Part shown: in pieces, positions 16,320-25,031 of the stretch
Layout of the letters: the number at the start of each line of letters is the position of its first letter
Numbering within the stretch: the first letter of the stretch is position 1
Source of the DNA: an uncultured Collinsella sp.
GTDB lineage: Bacteria > Actinomycetota > Coriobacteriia > Coriobacteriales > Coriobacteriaceae
Direction of reading: 5' to 3'
DNA: 64,000 nt
Assembly: GCA_902482035.1 (NCBI GenBank)
Contig: CABSYW010000006.1
Coordinates: forward strand, 5,230 to 69,229
Notes under the pieces: model-generated
Told to the model about the DNA's origin: nothing
Database searches by the model: none
Seen by the model: the letters and a program-made list of their open reading frames with translations, nothing else
Made by a program: the position numbers and the translations under genes

Positions 16320-19210
16320 CGGCGCCGCTCGTGGCGGGCGCGCCACAGCTGTAGATAGTGCCCGATTTGTGCCGACTCGATGCGCTGGTAGGAGCTCGTG
16401 GGCAGCGACGTTAAGAACTTCTTTCCGTAGCCCTTCGTCACCAGGCGCGGGTCGGCCAGAATCAGCACGCCGCAATCGGTCGACGAGCGGATAAGGCGGC
16501 CGGCCGCCTGCTTGACCTCGAGCACCGCCTCGGGCAGCGAATAGCGCGCCCAAGCGCGGTCTTCGCGCAGGTTGCGCTCGCACGAGAGCGGGTCCGTAGG
16601 GCTCGAGAACGGCAGTTTGGGAATGATGACGCAGCGCAGCGTCTCGCCGCTGGCGTCGAATCCCTCCCAAAAGGCCTTAAGAGCAAAAAGCGACGAGGTC
16701 GGCTCGTTGATAAACCGGTCGCGCAGGCGACGAGGAGATGAGTTGCGCTGCTGGCAGTTGAGCTCCAGGCCCGCACGGGCCATCTTGGGCTCAACGCGGG
16801 CGTACAGGTCTTCCATGTCGCGCCGATTGGTGAACAGTGTGAGCACCGATCCGCCCATGGCAAGATGGGCGTCGACCAGCACGCGCTCGAGCGCCGTAAG
16901 ATAGCTCTCACGATCGCGCGGATCGGGGATATCGCCCGCAACGACTACAGCCATGTTCGAATCGAAGTCGTAGCTCGAGTCCAAGTGCAACGATGAGGAT
17001 GTTGAAGCACCGATGCGATCGAGGCCGACCGCGTGGTTAAAGTGTTCAAAGCTTTTGGACACCGTCATGGTCGCCGAGGCAAAGATAGCCGTGTGAACCT
17101 CGGGCAGCCACTCGGTTGCCAAGGCCTCGCCAATGTCGATGCGCTCTGCGGTCATTGACTCTCCGCCGGCGCGCAACCTGCGATTGACCTGCAGCGAATA
17201 CACGTAGTGTTCATCGGTGCCATCAATGATGAGTTTGAGGTTCTCGGCCAGCTCGTGCAGGCGGCGCGAGATATCACCCAGGTCGACAACAACCTCGGGC
17301 TTGTCGGCGGCGACGGCTTGCACCAGCGCATCGACGCTCTTGTCAGCTTGTTCCAATGCGTCGATGGCAGTGTAGGCCGACTGTAAGAAATCATGCCAGT
17401 CGTCAGATTCGCGCAACTCGGGGCCAATCCATAGATTGGCATTGTCATAACCCCCACGGGCACGACGGCCGAGCTCGCGAACGCCATCGAACACGTCGGC
17501 GATTGCCATGCTCGCGCGCGCAACCGTCGACGTCGCCTTGGCAGTAAGGCCCAGATAGAGCGTAGAGCCCTCAGAGGTTGCCAAATCACGGGAGACCTGG
17601 CTTAGCGCACCGGTGCTCGAGCCACCCAGGCGCTCAAACAGAACGCGTGATTCGTCCGCCGACACCACGCGCGCCCACTGACGGCGCGCCTCGCGCTCGA
17701 TAGAATGGGCCTCGTCGATTACCCAATGACGAATCGGAGGCAAAATCCTGCCCTCGGCCGCAACGTTGCGGAACAGCAGGGAATGGTTGGTGACCACCAC
17801 ATCGGCATGCGCCGCACGACGGCGAACGCCGTGGACCAAACATTTATCAGGGAAAAACGGGCAGAGGCGACGAGCACACTCGCGCGAGGCCGTCGTAAAG
17901 TCGGGGCGGTTGACGCTGCGCCACCGAATGCCAAGTGAGTCGAGGTCGCCATCGGCTGATTGGCAAACGTACGCCATAATGACCGCGACCGCCGTGAGCG
18001 TGTCCGCCGGATCGCGCTTGGTGGTAATCTCGACCTGGCCGCGGCTCATGCGCTCAAGCTTGCGCAGGCACGGATAGTGGTCATACCCCTTGAGAGCGCA
18101 AAATGACAGGCCACCGTCCAGTTGCTCGGCAAGTTTTGGCAGCTCATGGTACATGAGCTGGTCGGCAAGATTGTTCGATTTGGTCGCAATACCAACCGTG
18201 ATGTTGTTACGGCGCGCTGCCTCGGCAAAAGGTACCAGATAGGCCATCGATTTGCCGACGCCCGTGCCCGCCTCAATTACACGATGAGTGCCCGTGACCA
18301 GCGCATCGCGGACCTCGAGCGCCATCGCGATCTGCTCATCACGCGGCTCGTAGGTGGGATACATGCGATTGACCAGGCCACCTGGCGCATAGTCTGCCTC
18401 AATCTCCTCACGACTCGGCATCTTGAGGACCGGCAGTTCGTCGGCGTCCACCCGGTCGTCGGCGCGATCGGCCTTGAGAACGTCAGCACGAGCGGCGCTG
18501 AGAGAGAAGATAGAACCAGGGTTCTGCCCCGCCAAGAATGAGAAGATTGGACGATAGGACCAAGGCACGTCCGGATGCATGTCGGCTAGGCGCGCCATGA
18601 GGCCCTGGGGCAAGTCGGTGAGTGCCACGAGCAACACGCGCCATACGCCACACAGGGCGTCGACGTCGGCATTGGCACGGTGTGATACCGAGTCACAGCC
18701 AAACAGATCGGCCATAAAAGACAGCTTGTGCGAGGCCAGGCGCGGAAGCGCGATGCGCGACAGCGCCAGCGAATCGATCCAAATATCGCTCACGTTGACG
18801 CCGCCTTTGACCGACTCGATAAACGAGCGGTCGAACGTGGCGTTATGTGCGATCACCGGGCAACCACCGACAAAATCGGCGAGAGCGGCGACGGCCTCAA
18901 CGGCCGACGGGGCATCTGCCACATCGGCATTTGTAATGCTCGTGAGCTCGGTAATCTCGGCGGGAATTAGCTGCTTGGGATGCACGAAGGTATCGAAGCG
19001 GTCGACGATCTCGCGGCCCGAAAGACGAGCCGCCGAGATCTCGATCAGCTCATTGTCCTGCACCGAAAGACCTGTGGTCTCGGTATCGAGGACGATCACA
19101 TCTTCCTCGATAAGGCCGAAGGACTGCGTTTTGGCGCGTTCGGCAAGCGTGGCATAGGAGTCGATGACAAACTGCGGCGTTCCTGACGAAACCGCGTCCT
19201 CGATTAGCAT
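16316..19210 (-). CDS. dinG: DinG-type helicase fused to a DEDDh 3'-5' exonuclease
   Basis: A 964-residue protein. Residues about 38-200 are a DnaQ-like exonuclease domain with the ExoI motif VLDTETTG, ExoII in VIAHNATFDRSFI and the ExoIII His/Asp region (SHRANADVDAL). From about 280 comes an XPD/DinG superfamily 2 helicase: Walker A in EAGTGVGKSMAYL, four cysteines suggesting an iron-sulphur cluster region (YPCLRKLE, CARRLCPFFPDKC), the DEAH box in WVIDEAHSIE, and the C-terminal motifs QAAGRLIRS. This fused layout is the form common in Gram-positive bacteria and probably serves DNA repair and removal of R-loops or replication blocks. The ATG overlaps the end of ddl by seven bases, so expression is coupled to it. 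Confidence 0.92.
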   Translation of the reverse strand: MLIEDAVSSGTPQFVIDSYATLAERAKTQSFGLIEEDVIVLDTETTGLSVQDNELIEISAARLSGREIVDRFDTFVHPKQLIPAEITELTSITNADVADAPSAVEAVAALADFVGGCPVIAHNATFDRSFIESVKGGVNVSDIWIDSLALSRIALPRLASHKLSFMADLFGCDSVSHRANADVDALCGVWRVLLVALTDLPQGLMARLADMHPDVPWSYRPIFSFLAGQNPGSIFSLSAARADVLKADRADDRVDADELPVLKMPSREEIEADYAPGGLVNRMYPTYEPRDEQIAMALEVRDALVTGTHRVIEAGTGVGKSMAYLVPFAEAARRNNITVGIATKSNNLADQLMYHELPKLAEQLDGGLSFCALKGYDHYPCLRKLERMSRGQVEITTKRDPADTLTAVAVIMAYVCQSADGDLDSLGIRWRSVNRPDFTTASRECARRLCPFFPDKCLVHGVRRRAAHADVVVTNHSLLFRNVAAEGRILPPIRHWVIDEAHSIEREARRQWARVVSADESRVLFERLGGSSTGALSQVSRDLATSEGSTLYLGLTAKATSTVARASMAIADVFDGVRELGRRARGGYDNANLWIGPELRESDDWHDFLQSAYTAIDALEQADKSVDALVQAVAADKPEVVVDLGDISRRLHELAENLKLIIDGTDEHYVYSLQVNRRLRAGGESMTAERIDIGEALATEWLPEVHTAIFASATMTVSKSFEHFNHAVGLDRIGASTSSSLHLDSSYDFDSNMAVVVAGDIPDPRDRESYLTALERVLVDAHLAMGGSVLTLFTNRRDMEDLYARVEPKMARAGLELNCQQRNSSPRRLRDRFINEPTSSLFALKAFWEGFDASGETLRCVIIPKLPFSSPTDPLSCERNLREDRAWARYSLPEAVLEVKQAAGRLIRSSTDCGVLILADPRLVTKGYGKKFLTSLPTSSYQRIESAQIGHYLQLWRARHERRR

Positions 19211-20169
19211 GCAATGCCCGCTCGACGAAGGCCCATACGGATCAGGCTGTCACAGACCTGCGGGAACGTCATGTCGTCGGTGTGGCGGATCTCGTCCGGA
19301 TACAGCGACGTATCGGTCATGCCGGGAATGGTATTGGTCTCGAGGATAACGGGGCCGTCCTCACTCACAATAAAGTCGCTGCGCGAGATACCCAGGCAAC
19401 CGAGGGCCTTGTGAGCAGCACAGGCAAGCTCCTGGGCACGAGCGTAATTCTCGGGTGAAATCTGCGCCGGAATGCGATGGATGTCCGTAGGGTCGACATA
19501 CTTCACGTCCAGATCGTAGAACTCGCAGTCCTCGGGCTTACGAATCTCGACAATCGGCAGAGCGCGCACGTCATCTTCGCCGTATACGCCGACGGTAATC
19601 TCGGTACCCTCGATGCACTTCTCGACCAGCACTTTGTCGCCGTACTCAAACGCCTTGGCGATTGCCGCGGGCAGCTCGGAGGGCTCATGGACCAGGGAAA
19701 TGCCATAGCTGGAACCGTTGACGGCCGGCTTCACAAAGCAGCGCTCGCCACAAACCTCGACGATATGATCGATATCGACTTCATCGCCCACCTCGAGCGC
19801 AAGGCCGGGGGCAATGGGAATGCCCGCCTTGGCGTACAGGAGCTTAGAGACCTCCTTGTCGGCACCGCAGGCGCTGGCAAGCACGCCCGAAGCCGTGTAG
19901 GGGATACCCAGGGTCTCCATGGCGCCTTGCATGGCGCCATCCTCGCCGCCGGCACCGTGCATGGCGATAAACGCCACGTCAAAGCCGCCGGTCGCCATGG
20001 TTACCATAAAATCATCGGCAGCCGTGTCGAGCAGCTCCACCGAAGTGTAGCCGGCCTCCTTCAAGGCAACCACGACGTTCTTTCCCGAATTGAGCGAGAT
20101 CTCGCGCTCAGCGGAATGACCGCCCGCCAAGACCGCTACGTGCATGTTCTCTAGGCTTTTACCCGGCAT
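19204..20169 (-). CDS. ddl: D-alanine--D-alanine ligase
   Basis: Makes the D-Ala-D-Ala dipeptide for peptidoglycan precursors with ATP; cytosolic ATP-grasp enzyme of 321 residues. The N-terminal VAVLAGGHSAEREISLNSG, the HGAGGEDGAMQG loop, VKPAVNGSSYGISLV, the omega-loop region and the C-terminal ETNTIPGMTDTSLYP all match the family; the last includes the metal-binding Glu/Asn. The ATG at 20169 has a GAGGAGG site nine bases upstream; the internal ATG at 20145 has none. It is divergent from rlmN, with an 85-base shared promoter region between them, and precedes dinG in an overlapping operon. Confidence 0.96.
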   Translation of the reverse strand: MPGKSLENMHVAVLAGGHSAEREISLNSGKNVVVALKEAGYTSVELLDTAADDFMVTMATGGFDVAFIAMHGAGGEDGAMQGAMETLGIPYTASGVLASACGADKEVSKLLYAKAGIPIAPGLALEVGDEVDIDHIVEVCGERCFVKPAVNGSSYGISLVHEPSELPAAIAKAFEYGDKVLVEKCIEGTEITVGVYGEDDVRALPIVEIRKPEDCEFYDLDVKYVDPTDIHRIPAQISPENYARAQELACAAHKALGCLGISRSDFIVSEDGPVILETNTIPGMTDTSLYPDEIRHTDDMTFPQVCDSLIRMGLRRAGIAC

Positions 20170-20254
20170 GGGCAGACTCCTCCTCTATAATTTCTGCAGC
20201 TGATACCATATTGTAGCGATACCCTCTACGTTTCCCCAAAATCGAAAGGCTTCC

Positions 20255-21307
20255 ATGAATCCCAGGACTAAATCTCAGGACATTCGCGACTTGAGCCAAA
20301 ACGATATTCGCGAGCTTGTGGCCGAACTTGGCCAGCCCGCCTTCCGCGCGAAGCAGCTCATCGAATGGGTCTTTGAGAAGAACGTTTGTTCGTTTGACGA
20401 TATGACCAGCCTTCCCAAGGCTTTCCGCGAGCAGCTTAAAGAGGCTTTTGCCTTTGACACGCCGACTGAACTCACCAAGCAGGTTTCCAAAGATGGCTCT
20501 CGCAAGTATCTGCTCGAGTACCACGACGGCGTTTCCGTCGAGACCGTCGGCATGCCCCGTCGTAACAAGCTTTCCGTCTGCGTTTCCACCCAGGCAGGCT
20601 GTGGCATGGGCTGTGCCTTTTGCGCTACCGGTCTCAACGGCCTCAAGCGCTCTCTGACCGCTCAAGAGATCGTCGACCAGGTACTTCATGTATCCAACGA
20701 CTTTGGCGAGCGCGCCACGAGCGTTGTCTTCATGGGCCAGGGCGAGCCGTTTGCCAACTACGACGAGGTTCTCAAGGCGCTGCGAATCCTCAACGACCCC
20801 GATGGCATCGGTATCGGCGCTCGTCACCTCACCGTCTCTACCAGCGGCGTTATTCCCGGTATTCGCAAATTTGCCGATATCCCCGAGCAGTTCACGCTTG
20901 CCGTTTCCCTGCATTCCGCCATCCAGTCGACGCGCAATAAGCTCATGCCCGGTGTTAAGAAGTACACGCTGCTTCGCCTTCACGAAGCGCTTCAGCTCTA
21001 CACCGAGAAGACCGGCCGCCGCCCGACCTATGAGTATGCCATGATCGAAGGCGTCAACGATACGAATCCCGAAATGCAGGCGCTCTGCGACTTCTGCGAG
21101 GGAACGCTGTGCCACGTTAACCTCATTCAGCTTAACGACATCGAGGGTAGCCCGCTCAAGCCGTCGCCGATTCATAAGGTTGAGGATCTTCAGCGTCGTC
21201 TTGAGTCCCGTGGCATCGAGACCACGATTCGTAACTCGCGTGGTAACGATATTGACGCCGCTTGCGGACAGCTGAAGCAGCGCTTCAAAGTTCAGAAGAA
21301 CGCATAG
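20255..21307 (+). CDS. rlmN: 23S rRNA (adenine-2503-C2) methyltransferase
   Basis: Radical SAM enzyme that methylates C2 of A2503 in 23S rRNA and of A37 in some tRNAs; improves translational fidelity. The 350-residue sequence has the cluster motif with the three cysteines in GCGMGCAFCATG, the following GLKRSLTAQEIVDQ, the SAM-contact GQGEPFANY and a cysteine in the C-terminal half (CDFCEGTLCHVNLIQLN) as well as the final Cys in DIDAACGQL that acts as methyl-adduct residue. Single gene with its own terminator. Just beyond its stop lies a degenerate parS-like palindrome. Confidence 0.96.
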   Translation: MNPRTKSQDIRDLSQNDIRELVAELGQPAFRAKQLIEWVFEKNVCSFDDMTSLPKAFREQLKEAFAFDTPTELTKQVSKDGSRKYLLEYHDGVSVETVGMPRRNKLSVCVSTQAGCGMGCAFCATGLNGLKRSLTAQEIVDQVLHVSNDFGERATSVVFMGQGEPFANYDEVLKALRILNDPDGIGIGARHLTVSTSGVIPGIRKFADIPEQFTLAVSLHSAIQSTRNKLMPGVKKYTLLRLHEALQLYTEKTGRRPTYEYAMIEGVNDTNPEMQALCDFCEGTLCHVNLIQLNDIEGSPLKPSPIHKVEDLQRRLESRGIETTIRNSRGNDIDAACGQLKQRFKVQKNA

Positions 21308-21325
21308 GGGAGTCGCATCCCAAAA

Positions 21326-21341
21326 CGTTTCATGTGAAACA
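21326..21341. promoter_or_regulatory. Degenerate parS-like site
   Basis: CGTTTCATGTGAAACA differs from the perfect parS (three copies at 23489-23582) at two of 16 positions. It lies about 2.2 kb from that cluster and could be a secondary ParB site. Confidence 0.45.
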
Positions 21342-21343
21342 TC

Positions 21344-21383
21344 GAACGACCCCGGTTACAGAATATGCAACCGGGGTCGTTTC
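21344..21383 (+). terminator. Terminator of rlmN
   Basis: GAACGACCCCGGTT pairs with AACCGGGGTCGTTTC around an 11-base loop and is followed by a T-rich stretch. Confidence 0.8.
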
Positions 21384-21442
21384 ATTTATTGACCTTAATT
21401 TTGAATCAGCTGCTACCTTTCCCATTTTTTACGGCCAAAATA

Positions 21443-21478
21443 AGGGGTCCTTGTCTCATGAATCAGACAAGGACCCCT
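21443..21478 (-). terminator. Terminator of the parAB operon
   Basis: A perfect 14-bp stem (AGGGGTCCTTGTCT) with an eight-base loop lies about 30 bases past the last gene on the minus strand and is followed there by TATTTT. Confidence 0.75.
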
Positions 21479-21506
21479 CAAAAAATGCTGAGTAATTGTT
21501 AGGTAC

Positions 21507-21761
21507 CTAATAGCCTACATTTTCCCATTGGTTGCTGACCCAACCTTGATTAATCTTGGGATTCTTCGTTACCTGAGCAGTACGCATGGCAACATCTTCC
21601 GTCATAACATCCATTTTCTTTTTGGAAGTATCGACGATATCTTGCGCGCCACGAAGCAAACGACCTCGAAGTTCATCGTCTGTCGCGATCTTATAGCTAG
21701 CAAAGGCACCAGCCGCGACAGTCGTCACCAATGCAATCGCTGTTAAAATCTTATTCCTCAT
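21507..21761 (-). CDS. Small membrane protein downstream of parB, unknown
   Basis: Eighty-four residues: MRNKILTAIALVTTVAAGAFAS forms one hydrophobic segment or signal anchor, followed by a hydrophilic helical region (DDELRGRLLRGAQDIVDTSK) reminiscent of YtxH-type small proteins, but the match is not firm. The ATG at 21761 has a perfect AGGAGG five bases upstream and overlaps the end of parB by 11 bases, so it is the last gene of the parAB operon. Its stop codon lies inside the palindrome TTAGGTACCTAA. Confidence 0.7.
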   Translation of the reverse strand: MRNKILTAIALVTTVAAGAFASYKIATDDELRGRLLRGAQDIVDTSKKKMDVMTEDVAMRTAQVTKNPKINQGWVSNQWENVGY

Positions 21762-22656
21762 CTTGGCCTCCTTGATCAAACTGAATCATTTCGCCAAGAA
21801 TACGAGAGAGCTCTTCCTCGTCTTTAAACTCAATCTCAATCTTATTCTTTCCACGCGAGCTCTTCACACGCACGTTGGTATTAAATACCTGACGAAGCAC
21901 ACGGGCAGCCTTTTTAAAGGACTGAGGCGTTGCAGGCCTTGGCGTCTTAGGTGTCTCTCCGGCAGAAAACAACGGAGCAAGATTTTCTGTCGCTCTTACG
22001 GAAAGGCCCTCTGTAACAACTTTCTCTGCAAGTCGAATACGCGCGTCCTCATAGGGAACTGCAAGAATCGCACGTGCATGACCAGCAGTAAGTTTGCCCT
22101 CAAAAATCATCTGCTGAACTACTTCGGGGAGATCGAGAAGACGCAGCGAGTTTGTAACTGCAGAGCGTGACTTGCTTACTGCCTTCGACAATGCCTCCTG
22201 GGTCATCCCGCTGGCATCAATGAGTTGGCGATAGCCCTTAGCCTCTTCGACGGGATTCAGATCAGAACGCTGAAGGTTTTCGATAAGAGCAAGAGCCAGC
22301 ATCTCTTCATCATTTACCTCTTTAATGATGACTGGCAATTCTTCAAGGCCAGCAAGCTTTGACGCCTGGTAACGACGCTCACCAGCGATGATCTCATAGC
22401 CGTTTCCATGCTTGCGAACCAAAAGCGGCTGCAAAACGCCATGTTCTTGGATTGACTCGCTCAACTCGCGAAGCTCAGTTTCGTTAAAGTGAATTCGCGG
22501 CTGATTAGGGTTGGGAACGATATCCTCAATAGGTAGTTTTGTTTCAGATGCGGCATTTGAAGCCGATGCAGCCGAACCGCCGGTCTCATACTCGGCCTCT
22601 GAGACCAAAGCGTTGAGTCCACGTCCCAATCCGCCACGTTTCTTTACACTAGGCAC
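21751..22656 (-). CDS. parB: Chromosome-partitioning protein ParB
   Basis: CTP-dependent clamp that binds parS near the origin, spreads, and acts with ParA and SMC to separate chromosomes. The 301-residue sequence has the N-terminal GGLGRGLNALVSE that contacts ParA, the ParB/Srx CTPase domain with NPNQPRIHF, ENLQRSDLNPVEEA and GERRYQASKLAG, the helix-turn-helix (TQEALSKAVSKSRSAVTNSLRLL) that reads parS, and a C-terminal dimerisation domain. A GTG start at 22656 with AGAGGTGA; it overlaps parA by eight bases. Three perfect parS sites lie just beyond parA. Confidence 0.96.
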   Translation of the reverse strand: MPSVKKRGGLGRGLNALVSEAEYETGGSAASASNAASETKLPIEDIVPNPNQPRIHFNETELRELSESIQEHGVLQPLLVRKHGNGYEIIAGERRYQASKLAGLEELPVIIKEVNDEEMLALALIENLQRSDLNPVEEAKGYRQLIDASGMTQEALSKAVSKSRSAVTNSLRLLDLPEVVQQMIFEGKLTAGHARAILAVPYEDARIRLAEKVVTEGLSVRATENLAPLFSAGETPKTPRPATPQSFKKAARVLRQVFNTNVRVKSSRGKNKIEIEFKDEEELSRILGEMIQFDQGGQDEE

Positions 22657-23449
22657 GCTTGATCACCTCTTTTGCAAGGTTCATATATGCTTTTGCACCC
22701 TTATTTTGAGGTGCATAGGTAATTACCGGTTCTCCAAAAGACGGAGCTTCGGAGATTTTAACCGTACGGGGGATTAGCGTCTTAAACGCCTTATCACCAA
22801 AGTACGATTGAACCTCCTCAACAACCTGATTCGATAGTGAAGTACGCGAGTCATACATGGTCATAAGCACACCATAGGTGTCTAAGCCCTTGTTCAGCCG
22901 TGATTTGACCATCTTCATTGACTCAAGCAGCTTCGTAACGCCCTCGAGTGCGTAATATTCGCACTGGATCGGAATCAAAACGCTGTCTGCTGCGGTCAAA
23001 GCGTTGATAGTAAGCAGGCCGAGCGAAGGAGGACAGTCAATGAAAATAAAGTCAAACTCGTCCTGAATCGGCTCAAGCAAATCTTTGAGGCGGGTTTCAC
23101 GAGCAATTGCGCTTACGAGCTCAATTTCCGCGCCTGCAAGTTGAATTGTAGCCGGAATAACGAATACCTTTTTACAATTTGTATCAAGAACAAGCGATTC
23201 TGCCGGCACATCATTCAACAATGCATCATAGATGCATTGATCAAGGTCTTCTTTTTCAATTCCGAATCCACTGGTGCTGTTTCCCTGCGGATCAAAATCG
23301 ACAATCAATGTCTTACGACCCTGCTCACCCAGTGCTGCTGCAAGGTTTACAGCCGTCGTTGACTTACCGACGCCGCCTTTTTGATTGATGATTGCAATGA
23401 TACGCGTGTCTTTTGCGCTCTTAGAACGTTTAACGTCGCGAAATCCCAC
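22649..23449 (-). CDS. parA: Chromosome-partitioning ATPase ParA (Soj)
   Basis: ATPase whose nucleotide-driven dimer binds nucleoid DNA and guides ParB-parS complexes. The deviant Walker A is KGGVGKSTT with the signature Lys, Walker A' is FDPQGN and Walker B is FIFIDCPPSLG. Length 266 residues. GTG start with AGGAGG four bases upstream. First gene of parA-parB-small membrane protein; the parS cluster occupies its promoter region, so ParB could also control the operon. Confidence 0.97.
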   Translation of the reverse strand: MGFRDVKRSKSAKDTRIIAIINQKGGVGKSTTAVNLAAALGEQGRKTLIVDFDPQGNSTSGFGIEKEDLDQCIYDALLNDVPAESLVLDTNCKKVFVIPATIQLAGAEIELVSAIARETRLKDLLEPIQDEFDFIFIDCPPSLGLLTINALTAADSVLIPIQCEYYALEGVTKLLESMKMVKSRLNKGLDTYGVLMTMYDSRTSLSNQVVEEVQSYFGDKAFKTLIPRTVKISEAPSFGEPVITYAPQNKGAKAYMNLAKEVIKRA

Positions 23450-23488
23450 GGTCCCTCCTGGTGTGTATTAAAGCTGTCAAACGGAGGA

Positions 23489-23504
23489 TGTTTCACGTGA
23501 AACA
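23489..23504. promoter_or_regulatory. parS site 1
   Basis: Perfect copy of the palindrome TGTTTCACGTGAAACA, the widely conserved ParB-binding site, 40 bases upstream of the parA start codon. Confidence 0.95.
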
Positions 23505-23527
23505 TTCCGAATCGATATCAACCGCCA

Positions 23528-23543
23528 TGTTTCACGTGAAACA
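23528..23543. promoter_or_regulatory. parS site 2
   Basis: Second perfect TGTTTCACGTGAAACA, exactly 39 bases from site 1. Confidence 0.95.
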
Positions 23544-23566
23544 CTGCAAGTTGTTAGTATCCATTA

Positions 23567-23582
23567 TGTTTCACGTGAAACA
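23567..23582. promoter_or_regulatory. parS site 3
   Basis: Third perfect TGTTTCACGTGAAACA, again exactly 39 bases from site 2 and one base past the rsmG stop codon. Confidence 0.95.
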
Positions 23583-23583
23583 T

Positions 23584-24321
23584 CTAGGCAAGCGGATTCT
23601 TCTTTGCCACGCCATTTGCACGAGGCAATGAGACGGATGCTGGATGACTCTTCTTAAGAACAATGAACTCCCTGTGACCCAAGCCTTCAGGCAAATCAAT
23701 TGCGTCATTCAGAAGCAAAGTGAAGCCGCAAATCTTAGCTGCTGACATGCCGGAAGCAAGCTCCTCATCTGAAGGATTGCCCTTGGTTATAACAAATAGC
23801 CCTCCATCCTTCAGATACGGAGCCGCATACTCAACAAGAATCGGTAGAGGGGCCAGTGCGCGGGCGGTTACAACAGAGAACTGCTTCTTATGGCTTCGAG
23901 CATATTCTTCAAGACGATCATGAACCGCATGAGCATGTTTCAATCCAAGAGCATGGACAAAGGAATTAACCGCATCAACCTTCTTGCCAACAGAGTCAAT
24001 ATAAGTAGCTTTACGATGCGTGGTTATGGTTAATGGAATACCAGGGAAGCCCGCACCTGTTCCCATATCGAGCAAAGCTCCCTCAGGAGCCTTGTTGATA
24101 TAGGGGAGCAAAACAAGTGAGTCGAGGATATGAAGTACTGCAGCATCTTCTACGTTAAGAATACGGGTGAGATTGGTTGTCTTATTTGTTTCTAGAACCA
24201 AATCCAAATGCTGAATACATTTCCTCAGCTCAACATCAGTTACGCTCAAGGAATACTCTTTGCAATAGGAAGTTAGACGACTCAACATCTCGTCAGCCTG
24301 CTGATCAGTAAGTACTAACAA
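23584..24321 (-). CDS. rsmG: 16S rRNA (guanine-527-N7) methyltransferase
   Basis: SAM-dependent methyltransferase acting on G527 of 16S rRNA (GidB). The Rossmann-fold SAM motif is LLDMGTGAGFPGIPL, and NLTRI at the N-terminal side and VTARALAPL downstream match the family. The open frame extends to 24369, but that start lies within the tail of the jag terminator. The TTG at 24321 has AAGGAG six bases upstream and is chosen, giving 245 residues. It lies between jag and parA as in many bacteria; parS site 3 starts almost at its stop. Confidence 0.93.
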   Translation of the reverse strand: MLVLTDQQADEMLSRLTSYCKEYSLSVTDVELRKCIQHLDLVLETNKTTNLTRILNVEDAAVLHILDSLVLLPYINKAPEGALLDMGTGAGFPGIPLTITTHRKATYIDSVGKKVDAVNSFVHALGLKHAHAVHDRLEEYARSHKKQFSVVTARALAPLPILVEYAAPYLKDGGLFVITKGNPSDEELASGMSAAKICGFTLLLNDAIDLPEGLGHREFIVLKKSHPASVSLPRANGVAKKNPLA

Positions 24322-24367
24322 CGAAAGCTCCTTTCTGACAAAAATCAGTATATCGAGAACTTTTGAC

Positions 24368-24399
24368 AAAAAAAGGGGACGTGGAAACCACGTCCCCTT
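24368..24399 (-). terminator. Terminator after jag
   Basis: AAGGGGACGTGG and its complement form a 12-bp stem with a three-base loop followed by seven Ts on the minus strand. rsmG therefore probably has its own promoter or relies on read-through. Confidence 0.88.
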
Positions 24400-24417
24400 A
24401 GCATAAGCTCGAGAAGA

Positions 24418-24987
24418 TTATCGAGCAACAATCACCACATGGCGATCAGGGTCAGAACCCTCAGAATGAGTATCGACGACATCATTGCCACGAAGTGCAA
24501 TGTGAACCAATCGACGCTCGTAGGCATTCATGGGCGGAAGCGAAACACTCTTATGAGTGCGGATGGCACGCTCGGCAGCAGACTGAGCCATGGAAGCAAC
24601 CTTGTCCTGACGGCGACTCTTGTATCCCTCTACGTCCACTACAACCGGATACCTAAAGCCAAGTTTGCGGCTCACCAGCAAAGAGAACATAACCTGAAGG
24701 GCATCAAGGGTGCGACCATGACGGCCAATGAGAACAGCAAGGTCGGGAGCCGTTACATCCAAAATCAGCTCACCCTCGTCGCCCTCATACTCATCGATAG
24801 GAGAGTTGGCGGCATCGAAGTGCGAGAGGATGGAACGCAGGATGGAAATCGCAACATCGGCAATGGTGTCGAGCTCCTCATCGGTCAGCTCTTCACCAGC
24901 CTTGTAGCGCTGTGCAATCTCGGGATAATCGCCCGCGACCTGCGGGGCAACCTCCTCAAGCATATCCTCGATGATCTCTTCAGACAT
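24418..24987 (-). CDS. jag: Jag/KhpB RNA-binding protein (KH and R3H domains)
   Basis: A 189-residue cytosolic RNA-binding protein. The N-terminal half is acidic; the KH domain follows with DLAVLIGRHGRTLDALQ (the GxxG loop) and the C-terminus is an R3H domain (RAIRTHKSVSLPPMNAYERRLVHIAL). Jag/KhpB acts with KhpA to bind transcripts and influences cell division and elongation in Firmicutes. The gene's usual place beside yidC is kept. The ATG at 24987 has TTGGAG six bases upstream. The classical N-terminal Jag domain is not obvious, so this is the short form. Confidence 0.9.
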   Translation of the reverse strand: MSEEIIEDMLEEVAPQVAGDYPEIAQRYKAGEELTDEELDTIADVAISILRSILSHFDAANSPIDEYEGDEGELILDVTAPDLAVLIGRHGRTLDALQVMFSLLVSRKLGFRYPVVVDVEGYKSRRQDKVASMAQSAAERAIRTHKSVSLPPMNAYERRLVHIALRGNDVVDTHSEGSDPDRHVVIVAR

Positions 24988-25002
24988 AACGTACTCCAAA
25001 AG

Positions 25003-25014
25003 TTAGGTACCTAA
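25003..25014. repeat. 12-bp palindrome TTAGGTACCTAA between yidC and jag
   Basis: The same perfect palindrome occurs at 21499-21510 at the end of the parAB operon. Function unknown. Confidence 0.4.
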
Positions 25015-25031
25015 ATAAGATTGATATCCCA

